From positions 1 to 23,307 of the forward strand of contig JAJXXM010000383.1 in the NCBI GenBank assembly GCA_021781095.1: DNA of 23,307 nt, read 5' to 3'. Shown in pieces: positions 8,433-19,426 of this stretch. The notes beneath the pieces are model-generated. The model was not told the DNA's origin and did not search any database. It saw nothing but the letters and a program-made list of their open reading frames with translations. How positions within the stretch are numbered: the first letter of the stretch is position 1; every line of letters starts with the position of its first letter. Source of the stretch: a bacterium (GTDB lineage Bacteria > Eremiobacterota > Eremiobacteria > Baltobacterales > Baltobacteraceae). The translations under genes were made by a program, and so were the position numbers.

Positions 8433-8888
8433 TTACGCGTGCGAAGCAGCGAGCGCTTCGGTCACGACTTCGCGGACGAGATTGCCGTCGGCGAGCCCTT
8501 TGAGCTGCGGCATAACCGCCTTCATGACCGCGCCCTGGTTGCGTTCGCTCTCGGGAATCGCGGCGATCGCCGCCGCGACGATGGCGACGACCTCGTCGCG
8601 CGATTTTTGCGTGGGGAGATAGGCGACGAGGATCGCGCGCTCGGCATCTTCCTTGGCGGCGAGCTCCTCGCGACCGGCCTTGCGGAATTCGTTCGCTGCG
8701 TCGATCCGTTGCTTGACCTGGCGACCGATCACCTCGAGCTCCTGGCTCTCGGTCAGGTCGACGCCGGCCTCACTCCGCTTGTAGGTAAAGCCGGAGAGAG
8801 CCGCACGTAACGTGTCGACTCTCAACTGCTCGCGAGCCTTCATCGCCGTTTTGAGATCTTCGGCGATGCGGTCTTTCATAGCGGCCAT
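8433..8888 (-). CDS. yqeY: YqeY/GatB-like domain protein
   Basis: A 151-residue cytosolic protein of the YqeY family, related to the C-terminal tail domain of GatB and thought to interact with tRNA. It has the typical start MKDRIAEDLKTAMKAREQLRVDTLRAALS, the EFRKAGREELAAKEDAE segment and LVAYLPTQ. The family C-terminal pattern NQGAVMKAVMPQLKGLADGNLVREVVTEAL also matches (G-x-VMK-x-VMP-x-LKG-x-ADG). It lies five bases after rpsU. The start could be the ATG at 8886-8888 (MAAMKD) or the one three codons later at 8877-8879; neither has a strong Shine-Dalgarno sequence. The protein has no established reaction. The rpsU-yqeY pair is common across bacteria. Confidence 0.93.
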   Translation of the reverse strand: MAAMKDRIAEDLKTAMKAREQLRVDTLRAALSGFTYKRSEAGVDLTESQELEVIGRQVKQRIDAANEFRKAGREELAAKEDAERAILVAYLPTQKSRDEVVAIVAAAIAAIPESERNQGAVMKAVMPQLKGLADGNLVREVVTEALAASHA

Positions 8889-8893
8889 GAAGA

Positions 8894-9064
8894 CTAGGTC
8901 CGACGCTTGCGCGCGGCGGCCGATTTCTTCTTCTTACGGACGCTCGGCTTTTCGTAGTGTTCGTGCTTGCGCGCTTCGGCGAGAATGCCCGCTTTTTGCG
9001 TGGCTTTCTTGAAACGGCGCAGCGCGCTCTCGATGGTTTCACCGGCTGAGACACGTACTTCCAT
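8894..9064 (-). CDS. rpsU: 30S ribosomal protein S21
   Basis: A 56-residue protein with the full S21 pattern: [24 protein letters not shown] start (here [20 protein letters not shown]), [17 protein letters not shown], then a lysine/arginine tail. The frame is open upstream, but the family N-terminus fixes the ATG at 9062-9064. A strong AGGGGGT Shine-Dalgarno sequence (9075-9081) sits ten bases before it, and a promoter lies further upstream. It is the first gene of the long minus-strand operon running to mltG. S21 binds the 30S platform near the anti-Shine-Dalgarno region. Confidence 0.97.
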   Translation of the reverse strand: MEVRVSAGETIESALRRFKKATQKAGILAEARKHEHYEKPSVRKKKKSAAARKRRT

Positions 9065-9131
9065 TGCTAATTCGACCCCCTTTCGCGCTCGTGCGGACAT
9101 ACGAAAGCCCGCCCGGCTAGAATCAACTGCG

Positions 9132-9160
9132 ACCTTAGCACGGTATGGGACGTGCGTCAA
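9132..9160 (-). promoter_or_regulatory. Sigma-70-type promoter for the rpsU-to-mltG operon
   Basis: On the minus strand TTGACG (9155-9160) is followed, after exactly 17 bases, by TAAGGT (9132-9137). A TG one base upstream of the hexamer makes it an extended -10 (TGC-TAAGGT). Transcription would begin near 9125, giving a leader of about 60 bases before rpsU. It is the best promoter match seen in the window and lies in the longest intergenic gap of the minus-strand block (9065-9182). Apart from this promoter and the rpsU ribosome binding site, I see nothing else in that gap. Confidence 0.7.
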
Positions 9161-9182
9161 ATGCCTTCGGTCGCCGACGCCC

Positions 9183-9614
9183 TTACGGAATGAGGCCCCA
9201 GCGCGTGATTCGAGCGGTGCCGGGGGTGCGGACGCAGGTGCTGAACGCGGCGTCGCTCGCCGCCCCCGCCGTGGCCGCGGTCGACATCGAGACGTCGATG
9301 CGGCGCTCGCCGGCGTGCAAACCGTCGATCAGCAGCGTCACCGGTTTCAAGGCGGCGACCCGGGTCGAGAGCGCAAAACGCCGCTCGCCGTCGACGGCGA
9401 CGATCACGAAGCCACTCCAGTCCTTTCGCCCCTTCGGCGCGGCGATCATAAAGCGCACCCAGAGTCGCTGGTGCTGCAAGGTCGCCCGAACCGGGATCAA
9501 CGAGAGCGCATTCCGATGTACGAAAAAAACATTTTCGCAGCGCGCGCTCGCCCGCAACGGCGCGAACGTCGCAACTGCCGAGAGCAGCAGCGTGGCGCTC
9601 AGCCGGGTGGCCAT
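9183..9614 (-). CDS. Small exported protein, function unknown
   Basis: A 143-residue protein I cannot assign. It begins with a clear signal peptide ([24 protein letters not shown], about 24 residues, shown as one N-terminal hydrophobic segment). The mature part is mostly beta-like, with [31 protein letters not shown] and [22 protein letters not shown]. Two cysteines (CENVFF near the N-terminus and STCVRT near the C-terminus) could form a disulfide. The start chosen is the ATG at 9612-9614, which overlaps the HIT gene by 16 bases; the frame is open further upstream but only as a shadow of the HIT gene. It is the last gene before the rpsU promoter. No terminator was recognised after it. Confidence 0.75.
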   Translation of the reverse strand: MATRLSATLLLSAVATFAPLRASARCENVFFVHRNALSLIPVRATLQHQRLWVRFMIAAPKGRKDWSGFVIVAVDGERRFALSTRVAALKPVTLLIDGLHAGERRIDVSMSTAATAGAASDAAFSTCVRTPGTARITRWGLIP

Positions 9615-9931
9615 TGCATCGCTCGGCCGCCGAGCACGTGCACGTGCAGATGATCGACGGTCTGCCCGCCATCCGGCCCCGTGTTGACGACGAACCGATA
9701 GCCATTTTCGCAACGTTCGCCGATCTCGGCGGCGAGTGCGAATAGCGCGTCGAGCCCACCCGGGCGTTCGCGTCGATAAACGGCGAGATTCGGTGCGTGC
9801 TTCCGCGGCAGAACGAGCACGTGGGTCGGAGCCATCGGGTTGAGATCGGCGATCGCAATCGCTTCATCGTTTTCGCCGACGATCGTCGCCGGAATCTCGC
9901 CGGCGACGATCTTGCAGAAGATACAATTCAT
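9599..9931 (-). CDS. HIT family nucleotide-binding protein (HinT-like)
   Basis: A 110-residue histidine-triad hydrolase of the HinT branch, whose members cleave AMP-lysine and other purine nucleoside phosphoramidates. The active-site motif is HLHVHVLGG (H94, H96, H98), and the N-terminus CIFCKIVAGEIPA with C3 and C6, plus H45 in LPRKHAPNL, resembles the zinc-site form. NPMAPTHVLVLPRKH is typical. The start MNCIFCK at 9929-9931 overlaps the upstream gene's TGA by four bases; an upstream ATG seven codons earlier would give an unusual extension. The physiological substrate is unknown. Confidence 0.95.
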   Translation of the reverse strand: MNCIFCKIVAGEIPATIVGENDEAIAIADLNPMAPTHVLVLPRKHAPNLAVYRRERPGGLDALFALAAEIGERCENGYRFVVNTGPDGGQTVDHLHVHVLGGRAMQWPPG

Positions 9932-11430
9932 GGGCGAACGGTAAAACTCCACGAGCGAGTGGCGATATTCCCCGCGAAATCGGCGACGCGAACGGTGACG
10001 CGAACGACACCCCGATAGTCGATCTCCGGAATGAAGTGAATGAAACGCGCGCTCCGAATCGTCTCGGAGGTGACGTCGTGGCCGTCGACGATCAACGTCG
10101 CGCTCCGCGGATCGACGCCGACGGCATCGGGAAGAAAGGTCGCGTAGATCGCCGGAGTGCGGCTGCTCACAACGCTGCCGGGAAGGGGACCGACGCGCCC
10201 GATGCCGGGCGGCACCGAGGAGGCACTCACCGGCGTCGCGGCGCGCGCGACCGAGCGCTGCGAGCCGACCATCAGCGTAACGACGACCGGCGAGCTTGCG
10301 ATGCTCACCGCATCGCCGATCCGTAACGATCCACCGTAGAAACCCGGACGTTCTTCGCGCATGCCGACATCGCGCACCAAACCACCGATGTCGAAACTCG
10401 CAAGTCCGCCCGGCGCGCCGTGCATCGTGACGCGCAGCGTCTGCCCCGCGCGCAACGGCGTCGACGGGTCGACCGAGATCGACGCTATGCCGCCGCTCGG
10501 AGCGACGGGGTCTCGGCGATTGCCAAGCACGACTTGAAGAATCTCGTTGCTCTCCACGTTATAGCGGATCGTCGCCCGGTCGCCGGGGCGTACGTCCGCG
10601 AACGTCGCCGGCGCTCCGTTGAGCAACCACTGCGTCGTGCGGTCGGGAACGATCACGTGGCCGTCTCCGAGCACGAACTCGCCGCCCGCAACAGCGGCGA
10701 CACGCCCCGTTCGCACGCCGAAATCATCGTGAATCGCGCGGCCGCGTCCCTTTTTCCCGACGTCGATGCGAACGAAATCTCCCGGCAAGAGATCGGCGAG
10801 CACGCCAGGACGAACGACGTTCGTTGCAACATCGTGCAGGTCGACACGCACGTCGTCGTGCAGCGCGATGGTATGTGCGGTGCCGTCGAATAGCACGGTG
10901 ATCGTTTTCGGGCTCGAAAGCGTATCGAGTTCGCTCACGCTGCCTTCACGTACGCCGCCACCGCTTGCCGAAAGCACGAAACCACTTCCGGTCTGTCCGA
11001 TCGTCGAACCCGAGATCGAAATGGTGCGTGCTTTCGCGTCGTATGCGGCCTGCGCGCCCAAAACCGCGCCGACGAAGCGCAACGGCACGTAGGTGGTGAA
11101 ATCGCGTACCAGCGGCGGAGCACCGAATCCGACCGGCGAGCCGTCGAGCATGGCGGTGCTCTGCCCGAGTTGGAGGCGCACGCGGTGCGCTCCGAATCGC
11201 GCGCGCAGCACGCCGTGCCGAAGATGAAATGGAATTCCTAATGCATCGAGCGTGCGCTGAAGCGGGACGTAGACGCGCCCGCCGACGAGAATCGGCGGAG
11301 GTTGCACCAGCACGCGCACGCCGTCGACCACGAGCGTCGGCGGAGCCGGGCTCGGCGACGGGAGCGGCGAAGCACTCGCGCCCAGGAACGCAAGGAGCAT
11401 CGCGACGGAGAGCAACGGTCGGCTACGCAT
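9928..11430 (-). CDS. Secreted protein with copper amine oxidase N-terminal-like domain and Ig-like C-terminus
   Basis: A 500-residue exported protein. Residues 1-20 are a signal peptide (MRSRPLLSVAMLLAFLGASA), followed by a short Ser/Pro linker. Residues about 30-140 form a copper amine oxidase N-terminal-like domain, recognisable by VVDGVRVLVQPPPILVGGRVYVPLQ, FTTYVPLRFVGAVLGAQAAYD and KARTISI. This domain is often found as a cell-surface module and does not itself oxidise amines. The middle region (about 150-310) is beta-rich with GDFVRIDVGKKGRGRAI and GDRATIRYN segments, reminiscent of repeated OB- or S1-like beta units. The C-terminus (about 415-500) resembles a bacterial Ig-like domain (LIVDGHDVT, VRVTVRVADFAGN). 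No catalytic oxidase domain is present. The start at 11430 lies two bases after the upstream stop; the frame continues upstream only as a shadow. Confidence 0.85.
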   Translation of the reverse strand: MRSRPLLSVAMLLAFLGASASPLPSPSPAPPTLVVDGVRVLVQPPPILVGGRVYVPLQRTLDALGIPFHLRHGVLRARFGAHRVRLQLGQSTAMLDGSPVGFGAPPLVRDFTTYVPLRFVGAVLGAQAAYDAKARTISISGSTIGQTGSGFVLSASGGGVREGSVSELDTLSSPKTITVLFDGTAHTIALHDDVRVDLHDVATNVVRPGVLADLLPGDFVRIDVGKKGRGRAIHDDFGVRTGRVAAVAGGEFVLGDGHVIVPDRTTQWLLNGAPATFADVRPGDRATIRYNVESNEILQVVLGNRRDPVAPSGGIASISVDPSTPLRAGQTLRVTMHGAPGGLASFDIGGLVRDVGMREERPGFYGGSLRIGDAVSIASSPVVVTLMVGSQRSVARAATPVSASSVPPGIGRVGPLPGSVVSSRTPAIYATFLPDAVGVDPRSATLIVDGHDVTSETIRSARFIHFIPEIDYRGVVRVTVRVADFAGNIATRSWSFTVRP

Positions 11431-11432
11431 CG

Positions 11433-12443
11433 TTATCGTTCGAGGACTTCGGCATAGACCGCCGCAATCCGGCGTGCGAAGCGATCCCAGGTGAGTTCCC
11501 GCGCCGCGCGGCGCCCGAGCGCGACGCGCGCCGCCCACGCCGAGGGCTCCCGCGAGAGGCTCTCGATCGCGTTCGTCACGGCGGCAACATCGCGCGGCGC
11601 AAAGACGGCCGCCGCCTCCGCGAGCGGAGCGGGAACCGCATCGCGACAGGCGATCACCGGTGTACCGATCGCCATCGCCTCGAGCATCGTGAGGCCGAAG
11701 CCCTCCCACAGCGCGGGATGCACCAGCGCGCTCGCCGCAGCGTAGCTCCGGCGCAGCGCGCGCTCGTCGATATCGCCGAGCGCGATCAACCGGCGCCCGA
11801 ACCGTTCGTACCGCGCGTGAAGCTCCCCGAAATCATCCTCGCCGGTGACGACGAGATCGTAGCGCTCGCGCTCCGGTAATGCCGCCCATGCCGCCAGGAG
11901 CGTCGGCAGATCCTTATGTTCGCGATGATTGCCGGCGTAAAAGAGATAGGGCCGCTCGGGTGCGGGGGCGTCGATCGCTTCGAGATACGCGGGATCGATC
12001 CCGAGCGGAACCACACGCACGCAGCGCGGATCGACTCCGAGGAACCGTTCGCAATCCTCGATGCTGCGCTCGTCGCCGACGATGATGCGCCGCGCGCGGC
12101 GCGCCGCCGGCGCGACGACGGTTCGGTAATACCACGCAACCTTCGCTTCGTAGAATTCCGCGAAGCGGCAATGAATGAGGTCGTGAATCGTCAGCACGTA
12201 GGGCACCGTGCGCACGAGCGGGAGATATTGCGTCGGATAATGCACCAGCCGTGCCCCCGATCGTGCGATCTCCAGCGGGAGCGCGATCTGTTCGGCAGCG
12301 CTGAAGTTCTCGCCATGCCCGCAGGGAACGAGATCGATGTCGGGCGCGAGGAGTTCGCGCCGATCGAGCAACGCCTGCGTGTAGGCCTTCATGCCGACCG
12401 ACATCTGCCGCGTCAGCCGCGCATCGAGCGCTACGCGCGCCAT
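11433..12443 (-). CDS. Glycosyltransferase family 1 (GT-B fold)
   Basis: A GT-B glycosyltransferase of about 336 residues that probably adds a sugar from a nucleotide donor to a surface glycan or glycolipid. The C-terminal half has the GT4/GT1-type donor-binding pattern HPALWEGFGLTMLEAMAIGTPVIACRD, with two glutamates spaced as in E-x7-E. PYLFYAGNHREHKDLPTLLAAW and VVPLGID are further hallmarks. The N-terminal half has RLVHYPTQYLPLVRTVPYVLTIHDL. I chose the ATG at 12441-12443 (MARVALDARL), which overlaps the upstream GT2 gene by 13 bases; in-frame ATGs lie 3 and 14 codons upstream. No membrane segment is evident. The acceptor and sugar cannot be inferred. Confidence 0.93.
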   Translation of the reverse strand: MARVALDARLTRQMSVGMKAYTQALLDRRELLAPDIDLVPCGHGENFSAAEQIALPLEIARSGARLVHYPTQYLPLVRTVPYVLTIHDLIHCRFAEFYEAKVAWYYRTVVAPAARRARRIIVGDERSIEDCERFLGVDPRCVRVVPLGIDPAYLEAIDAPAPERPYLFYAGNHREHKDLPTLLAAWAALPERERYDLVVTGEDDFGELHARYERFGRRLIALGDIDERALRRSYAAASALVHPALWEGFGLTMLEAMAIGTPVIACRDAVPAPLAEAAAVFAPRDVAAVTNAIESLSREPSAWAARVALGRRAARELTWDRFARRIAAVYAEVLER

Positions 12444-13174
12444 GCTCGCCATGCCGCCGCTGCGGGATAGAGCGCCGACCACCACATCACATACCAGCCA
12501 TGCGGCCCGTCGAGCAACGCACCGCGCGCGATCCCGAACTTCGCCAGGCGCCAGAGCACGAGCACCGATTCACGCAGCACGCGGGAAAACGAACGGGGCA
12601 GCCCCCGCGCTTCGATCTCGGTATATTGGTCGAATTTTCGTCGATACTCCACGGCGTCGGCGTACGAGTCGTGTTGGAGCGTCCCGGCGAGCTCACCGAC
12701 CGGTCCGTCACAGAGAAAACGCTCGTGCAACGCCGCACGACCGCCCGCGCTCGGGAACGCTTCGATACGGACGGCATCGACGCGAAAGAGTCGCAGCAAG
12801 CGTTCCCCGCGCCACATCCGCAGCGCACGCCCGGCGAACGTGGTGTCGCGGCGAAGCGTATAGGCGACGAAGTCTTCGGATGCATCGGCGATGGCAGCGC
12901 GCAGGCGGTCGTCGAGCGCTTCGTCGGCATCGAGGACCAACGCCCAGGGCGTGCTCACTCGAGCGAGTGCGAAACGGCGCGCGTCGACGAAATCGCTCCA
13001 CGGTCGCACGATCACCGTCGCTCCGGCGTCGCGTGCGATGCTCTGCGTCGCGTCGGTCGATTCCGCGTCGAGGACGAGCACCGGCATCGTTGCCGGCAGC
13101 GACGCGAGCGCGCGCGGGAGCCGTCGCTCCTCGCACTTCGTAAGGATAACGGCGGTAACGTCCGCGAGCTTCAC
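12431..13174 (-). CDS. Glycosyltransferase family 2 (WaaE-like)
   Basis: A 247-residue GT-A glycosyltransferase. The N-terminus VTAVILTKCEERRLPRALASL and VLVLDAESTDATQSIARDAGA are the nucleotide-binding core; ALVLDADEALDDRL carries the metal-binding DxD motif (as DADE). The pattern of conserved residues (VRPWSDFVDARRFALA, ERFLCDGPVGELAGTLQHDSY) matches the WaaE/KdtX-like lipopolysaccharide-core branch. A hydrophobic, aromatic C-terminus (YVMWWSALYPAAAAW) suggests membrane association. The start is GTG at 13172-13174, nine bases after pyrG. The gene overlaps the following GT1 gene, so the two transferases likely act in one glycan pathway. Donor sugar unknown. Confidence 0.92.
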   Translation of the reverse strand: MKLADVTAVILTKCEERRLPRALASLPATMPVLVLDAESTDATQSIARDAGATVIVRPWSDFVDARRFALARVSTPWALVLDADEALDDRLRAAIADASEDFVAYTLRRDTTFAGRALRMWRGERLLRLFRVDAVRIEAFPSAGGRAALHERFLCDGPVGELAGTLQHDSYADAVEYRRKFDQYTEIEARGLPRSFSRVLRESVLVLWRLAKFGIARGALLDGPHGWYVMWWSALYPAAAAWRAWRA

Positions 13175-13183
13175 CGCCGAACG

Positions 13184-15794
<2,611 letters not shown>

Positions 15795-15798
<4 letters not shown>

Positions 15799-16913
15799 CT
15801 TCCCGAGCCATTCGGCACCGCGGAATCGCTCCCCGCCAAGAGGCGGGCGCGTTCGTCTTGTAAGAGCGCGTCGACGAGGCGATCCATATCGCCGTCGAGC
15901 ACGGCGCGGAGATTCCCGAAATTCTCATTCACGCGGTGATCGGTAATGCGATCTTGCGGGTAATTATAAGTTCGAATCTTCTCCGAGCGATCGCCGGTCC
16001 CAACCTGGCTGCGCCGAATCGAGCCGAGCTCTTCTTCTTGCTCGCGCCGCTTGCGCTCGTAGAGCGTGGAGCGGAGCATCTGCATCGCCTTCTCGCGATT
16101 CTGAATTTGCGACCGTTCCTGCTGTGACGCGACGACGACACCGGTCGGAAGGTGGGTGATGCGAATCGCCGACTCGGTCTTATTGACGTACTGGCCGCCG
16201 GCACCGCTGGACTTGTAGGTATCGATCTGGAGATCCGAGGGGCGAATTTCGACGGTTACATCGTCGTCGATCTGCGGAAGCACGGCGACGGTCGCCGTCG
16301 AGGTGTGAACGCGCCCCTGGCTCTCGGTCTGCGGAACGCGTTGCACGCGGTGCACGCCCGATTCATATTTAAACCGGCGGTACGCGCCGGTTCCCTTGAT
16401 CGAGAAGACGATCTCTTTGTAGCCGCCTGCGTCGCTCGGGCTCTCGGAGAGCAGCTCCACCTTCATGCGGTGCGACTCGGCATAGCGCATGTACATGCGC
16501 GCGAGATCGCCGGCGAAGATCGCGGCCTCGTCCCCCCCGGCGCCGCCGCGAATCTCGATGAAGACGTCGCGGTCGTCGTCGGGATCGCGCGGCAGCATCA
16601 GTTCTTGCAACTCGCCTTCGAGCTCGCCGATCTGCTGACGGAGCGAGGCGATCTCTTCGTCGGCGAGCGCGCGCAAGTCGGCATCGCCGGCGGAGCGAGC
16701 GAGGGATTCGGCTTCGACGAGTTCGTTCTGCAGTCGTTCGTGGCGACGGAACGCCGCTACGGTCGGCTCCAACGTCGCCCGCTCTTTCGAGAGCGCGGCG
16801 AAGCGCGCCTGATCGAACGCCCCGCTCGGGTTTCCGAGTTCGCGGTCGATCTCGTCGAAACGCCGCGATGCGGAGCGCAGGCGTTCGACCATAGCGATAT
16901 TCAGTGCGGCCAT
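15795..16913 (-). CDS. prfA: Peptide chain release factor 1
   Basis: Recognises UAA and UAG codons and triggers peptidyl-tRNA hydrolysis. The 372-residue protein has the GGQ catalytic motif in SSGAGGQYVNKTESAIRITH (G239-Q241) and the codon-recognition tripeptide as PQT (194-196, within RVPQTESQGRVHTST), where RF1 proteins have P-x-T (PAT in E. coli). It also has IRGGAGGDEAA and the RSEKIRTYNYPQDRITDHR segment typical of RF1 rather than RF2. ATG at 16911-16913; an internal ATG lies seven codons later (MVERLRSA). Neither has an evident ribosome binding site, because a terminator-like hairpin and U-tract end only three bases before the first ATG. The stop overlaps the prmC start. Confidence 0.96.
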
Positions 16914-16915
16914 CG

Positions 16916-16950
16916 TAAAAGCAAAAGCGAGCCGTGGAGGCGGCCCGCTT
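16916..16950 (-). terminator. Intrinsic terminator-like hairpin between rpmE and prfA
   Basis: On the minus strand AAGCGGGCCG (16941-16950), loop CCTCCA (16935-16940) and CGGCTCGCTT (16925-16934) form a 10-base stem with one G-U pair. A T-rich run (TTGCTTTT, 16917-16924, partly overlapping the stem end) follows. This is a good rho-independent terminator shape, placed 17 bases after rpmE. The prfA ATG follows three bases after the run, so it may attenuate rather than end transcription. Confidence 0.7.
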
Positions 16951-16967
16951 GCGTGTCCCTTAAAGCC

Positions 16968-17240
16968 CTACGGCGCGGAGGCCGAGTTTTTCGACTCGCG
17001 CGCAGCTTTGCGTGCGGCGGCTTCGGCTTTCTTCTGTTCGGCAGCGGCGGCGCGCTGATTGAATTTATCGACGCGTCCGGCGGTATCGATCAGCTTCTGC
17101 TGCCCCGTAAAGAGCGGATGGCAAGCCGAGCAGATCTCGACGCTGATCTTCTGATGCGTCGAGCCGGTGGTAAACGTGCTCCCGCAGGCGCAATGGACGA
17201 GCGCGTCGGGATACCAGGTGGGATGAATCTTAGGTTTCAC
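16968..17240 (-). CDS. rpmE: 50S ribosomal protein L31, zinc-binding type, with extended C-terminal tail
   Basis: A 90-residue L31. It reads [23 protein letters not shown], with zinc ligands in CAC (C16, C18) and CSACH (about C37, C40), so it is the zinc-containing form. The C-terminus is a lysine/alanine-rich tail ([21 protein letters not shown]), longer than the usual 66-75-residue protein. The frame continues upstream through an ATG at 17262-17264, but the family N-terminus fixes the GTG at 17238-17240. An extended -10 sequence lies just upstream, and a GAGG (17244-17247) sits three bases before the GTG. In many bacteria rpmE precedes prfA and prmC, as here. Confidence 0.93.
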   Translation of the reverse strand: MKPKIHPTWYPDALVHCACGSTFTTGSTHQKISVEICSACHPLFTGQQKLIDTAGRVDKFNQRAAAAEQKKAEAAARKAARESKNSASAP

Positions 17241-17249
17241 AGCCCTCGT

Positions 17250-17258
17250 AGTATAGCA
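17250..17258 (-). promoter_or_regulatory. Extended -10 element just upstream of rpmE
   Basis: On the minus strand TGC-TATACT is an extended -10 (TGn plus five of six matches to TATAAT). The expected start point, about seven bases downstream, would be near 17243, only a few bases before the rpmE GTG. The -35 position falls in the large inverted repeat and shows no TTGACA-like sequence. The element may drive an almost leaderless rpmE transcript. Confidence 0.45.
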
Positions 17259-17264
17259 GCCCAT

Positions 17265-17300
17265 GCAAGAGACCTCGGGGGTATCCCCGAGGTCTCTTGC
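17265..17300 (-). terminator. Perfect 16-bp inverted repeat with 4-base loop
   Basis: Bases 17265-17280 and 17285-17300 are perfectly complementary and flank GTAT. The stem is strong (ten of sixteen G-C pairs). It lies 29 bases after the S53 peptidase stop and 24 bases before the rpmE start. No T-run follows on either strand, so it is not a textbook intrinsic terminator, though its position suits the end of the peptidase transcript. It could also protect the mRNA 3' end or serve as an operator near the rpmE promoter element. Confidence 0.55.
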
Positions 17301-17329
17301 CGTCCCCTCCCCCAGAAGGGGAAAGCCCC

Positions 17330-19426
17330 TTAGTTGACCGGCGTCTGGGTGACCGCGGTGATCAGTCGCCCCGTCATCGGGACGCCGAGGCCGGTCACGA
17401 GGTCGTAGCCCGGGGTCGAGAAGCAACAACCGGTAATCGGGGCCAGGCTGCCGTTTTGGTTCGCCTGGTTCTCGCCGTACTGCACGTCGTAGAAGACCGA
17501 GGCGTAGTTGGCCCGCGCCGCGGCGATCTGGTAGAAGAGCGGCGCCGGGTTACCGAGGCGGTAGCTGTAGGGCCCCGTGGAGCCGTTTCCGCAGGTCGCC
17601 GACTGCTTGCAGGCCTGCAGAACGATCGCCCACTGCGCCGCCGCTTGCGGCGCTGCGAGGGAGGTGCCGCCGAAGGCACCGATCTGCCCTCCGTAGGCAA
17701 TATACATGCCGGCCCCTTGCCCGGTGAGCGGATCGGCATCCATCGAGATGTCGGGGATACCGCGGAATCCGCCGAGCTGCGGGTTCCCACCGGTCAAGGT
17801 GAGCCCCGCCTGCCAGGCGGGCGCCGGGATCAGCACGGAGACGCCGCCGCCGGAACCGATGTTGTTCCCGAAGCTTCCGTCCCCGCCGAGGGTCGTCTGA
17901 TCGGCCCAAGCGGTGATCTGGCCGAGGAGATTGCCCCCACCATCGACGGGGAGGTTCACGCCGCCGACTGCGACGACGTTGGTATCGGTCGCCGGATAGG
18001 AGACGCAGGGCGTGGTTGGATAGAGCCCGGCACTCGGCACCGCACAGGCGGCGTTCCCGGTATCGCCCGAGGAGACGAAGACCGCGATACCCTCCGCTGC
18101 GAGCGCGGCGAATTCGCTCGGTCCGAGGCCGGTGCCACCCGGCCCGACATACGCCGCCCCGAAGTTCGTTTCGCCGCCTCCGTAACTCAGGCTGAGCACG
18201 TCGGAGCGGTTGTCGGCGATCGCTTGTTGGATCTCGAAGTCGGCGATGGAGATACCCTCGGCATCACCGAGCGTCTCCCCGGTCGGACAGCTCGTTACGC
18301 CGACGTGCGCGGGGTCGACCGCGCCGGTTCCGGAATTGTAGCAGAACGAATAGTAGGCGAGGTAAAAGTTCTCGTTGACGCCGGGAGCGAGGCTCGCCGT
18401 CGTCTCGGTATCGAGCTGCGCTTCGCCGTCTTCGAGGTTACAGGTCTGATAATTCGGAACGCCGCTCCCACTGCCGCTGCACGTCGAGTAATTCGGGCTC
18501 GCCGGCGTCGTGTCGGGCGGCGGCAGCGTGAATCCCGTCGCCGGCAATCCGGGGCCGAGCAGCGCCGGTATCGTCGCCGGATTCACAAAGAGCGGGGAGG
18601 TCGGGATCAGGCTGACGGTCGCGACGCGCGTGTGGAACGCGGCACCGTAGTACGGAACGTCGTTCGTATCGATCGGCCCGGTGCCGATGATGCCGAGGCC
18701 GATGCCGTTCCCATTAAGACCGGCATTATAGGCGCCGGTGAAATCGAAGGCCCGCGCGACTTGTTGCGGCGAGAGCCCAGGACCAAAGGATGCCGTTGAC
18801 GGACGGATGAGATAGTTGTGAACTTGCGAGGCGATCGGAACGAGTGCGTTGAGCGCGGCGAGCGGAATGCTCGCATCGACATGCGGCGTTCCGATCGGAG
18901 CGATAAACCGCTCCTTCCCGTACTGGTAGTATCCGAATTTCACGCCTAACGCCGCGGTGAATTGCGTGCTGCTGCCGACGAGCGAGAGCACGAGATTTTG
19001 CGGCCACGTTCCAACACCGATACCGTATTGCTGGAAGTACGTCGCGACCTTCGCCTGATTGACCGGGGAGGCTCCGTAGAGCTGCCCGATCTGCTGCGGC
19101 GTGAGGAAGTGGCGATAGTTCGGATTGCCCGGCGTACTCGCTTGTTGCGCGTACGTCAGCAACCCGGCCTCGTTCTGCAATTGCGGCTGCGCCAGCATCG
19201 CCAGCGCGACGGGTTTGGTGAGCGGACCGATGTAGGTCGCCTGTTGCAACATCCGTTGCCCCCAGCGGAACGATGAGGGCCCGGTCGAGCCGATCGGCGG
19301 GGTCGTGCCCCCGGTATTCGAGGTGGGAAGCGGCGAGCCGGCGCCGCCGCCTCCACCGCAGGCGGCGAGCAAGGATGCCGCAATGAGCGCTGCGGCGGCC
19401 GTTCGAATGCGCTGCATGCGAAACAT
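17330..19426 (-). CDS. Sedolisin-like (S53) serine-carboxyl peptidase with lipoprotein signal
   Basis: A 698-residue S53 family endopeptidase, exported and probably lipid-anchored: residues 1-23 end in the lipobox LLAAC (C23), followed by a glycine run. Residues about 55-205 are a pro-kumamolisin-type activation domain ([18 protein letters not shown]). The catalytic residues are all present: E335 and D339 in [11 protein letters not shown], oxyanion D455 in VSSGDTG, and S589 in FGGTSLAAP. Calcium-site residues are in FYDVQYGEN (D647). Related enzymes are acid-active and mature by removing the prodomain. An ideal GGAGGT ribosome site (19435-19440) lies eight bases before the ATG and inside the upstream gene's last codons, so the start at 19426 is preferred over ATG at 19417. 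The start overlaps the preceding stop by one base (TAATG). About ten cysteines suggest disulfides. Confidence 0.93.
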   Translation of the reverse strand: MFRMQRIRTAAAALIAASLLAACGGGGGAGSPLPTSNTGGTTPPIGSTGPSSFRWGQRMLQQATYIGPLTKPVALAMLAQPQLQNEAGLLTYAQQASTPGNPNYRHFLTPQQIGQLYGASPVNQAKVATYFQQYGIGVGTWPQNLVLSLVGSSTQFTAALGVKFGYYQYGKERFIAPIGTPHVDASIPLAALNALVPIASQVHNYLIRPSTASFGPGLSPQQVARAFDFTGAYNAGLNGNGIGLGIIGTGPIDTNDVPYYGAAFHTRVATVSLIPTSPLFVNPATIPALLGPGLPATGFTLPPPDTTPASPNYSTCSGSGSGVPNYQTCNLEDGEAQLDTETTASLAPGVNENFYLAYYSFCYNSGTGAVDPAHVGVTSCPTGETLGDAEGISIADFEIQQAIADNRSDVLSLSYGGGETNFGAAYVGPGGTGLGPSEFAALAAEGIAVFVSSGDTGNAACAVPSAGLYPTTPCVSYPATDTNVVAVGGVNLPVDGGGNLLGQITAWADQTTLGGDGSFGNNIGSGGGVSVLIPAPAWQAGLTLTGGNPQLGGFRGIPDISMDADPLTGQGAGMYIAYGGQIGAFGGTSLAAPQAAAQWAIVLQACKQSATCGNGSTGPYSYRLGNPAPLFYQIAAARANYASVFYDVQYGENQANQNGSLAPITGCCFSTPGYDLVTGLGVPMTGRLITAVTQTPVN

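Noticed and set aside
9065..9160. N-terminal extension of S21
   Set aside because: It would run across the promoter and Shine-Dalgarno sequence, and the family N-terminus begins at 9064.
11431..11709. N-terminal extension of the copper-amine-oxidase-N protein
   Set aside because: The extra residues are a shadow of the glycosyltransferase gene, and a clear signal peptide begins at 11430.
16152..18799. Long plus-strand open frames opposite prfA and the S53 peptidase
   Set aside because: These are mirror frames of genes with complete catalytic motifs on the minus strand; the translations are low-complexity Arg/Asp/Gly mixtures without domains.
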